Shown here piece after piece: positions 63,942 to 64,000 of a stretch of DNA of 64,000 nt. The notes beneath the pieces are model-generated. The model saw only the letters and a list, made by a program, of their open reading frames with translations. It made no database searches and had not been told where the DNA came from. This DNA is from Cytobacillus sp. NJ13 (GTDB lineage: Bacteria; Bacillota; Bacilli; Bacillales; Cytobacillaceae), in the NCBI GenBank assembly GCA_030348385.1, contig JAUCFP010000006.1, forward strand, positions 4,987,501 through 5,051,500, read 5' to 3'. Numbering within the stretch: the stretch's first letter is position 1; every line of letters starts with the position of its first letter. The translations under genes were made by a program, and so were the position numbers.

Positions 63942-64000
63942 ATAAAGGAATATTTTTTATACTCACCTCTCATAATAGATGGTGAAGTCTATTGGCTTAT

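Overview
The window is chromosomal DNA from an endospore-forming member of the Bacillaceae. The gene order (pupG-pdp-dacF-spoIIA operon-spoVA-lysA, scpAB-ypuI, dacB-spmA-spmB-rluB-resABCDE-sigX-rsiX, fer-ypbB-recQ-ypbD-ypbE-ypbF, ypbG, ypbH, gudB-ypdA-ansA-prsW-sleB-ypeB-ypfA) follows the Bacillus subtilis 200-210 degree region. Differences such as a missing ribDEAH block, a reduced spoVA operon, a CarH/LitR-like regulator and a cotJ operon in this place point to a relative such as Cytobacillus or Mesobacillus. I cannot name the species.

Layout. 1-8 kb: end of pupG, pdp, dacF, the sigma-F switch spoIIAA-spoIIAB-sigF, and spoVAA-AB-AEA-AF. 8-15.8 kb: lysA, ypuA, ribT, ypuF, a YjcZ-type peptide, scpA-scpB, an unknown gene, ypuI, and a SodF-like dismutase. 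16-27.7 kb: dacB-spmA-spmB, rluB, resABC, an interspersed repeat, resDE, sigX-rsiX. 28-36 kb: an M23/LysM protein, a PHP phosphatase, an FMN riboswitch with ribU, fer, ypbB-recQ-ypbD-ypbE-ypbF. 52.2-64 kb: cotJA, a CBS protein, ypbG, the CarH/LitR-like gene, ypbH, gudB, ypdA, ansA, prsW, sleB-ypeB, ypfA.

The most notable feature is a 15,268-bp element (about 36,377-51,648) inside cotJC, the last gene of the minus-strand cotJABC spore-coat operon. The two cotJC pieces meet at a shared TTTA (36377-36380 and 51645-51648). Joining them restores an in-frame gene of 190 codons. A large serine recombinase gene lies 72 bp inside one end. The rebuilt circle junction is a symmetric 34-bp dyad centred on TTTA. 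This is the arrangement of skin-like and SPbeta-like intervening elements that are cut out in the mother cell during sporulation.

The element has no capsid, portal, tail or lysis genes that I recognise. It carries a minus-strand operon running leftward from an XRE regulator with two matching dyad operators. That operon includes a coiled-coil protein, a small-terminase-like HTH protein, an HNH nuclease, a helicase-like ATPase and others, with a separate tyrosine recombinase beyond. Plus-strand genes include a lipoprotein, a membrane coiled-coil protein, a second XRE protein, a double-finger HNH nuclease, an AbiJ-NTD4/HEPN-like putative defence gene, and a 48-residue ORF beside the other end. 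I found no GATC site anywhere in the element, while the flanks have many, and its Asp codons are mostly GAC. It looks like a satellite or plasmid-like element with a different host history from the chromosome around it.
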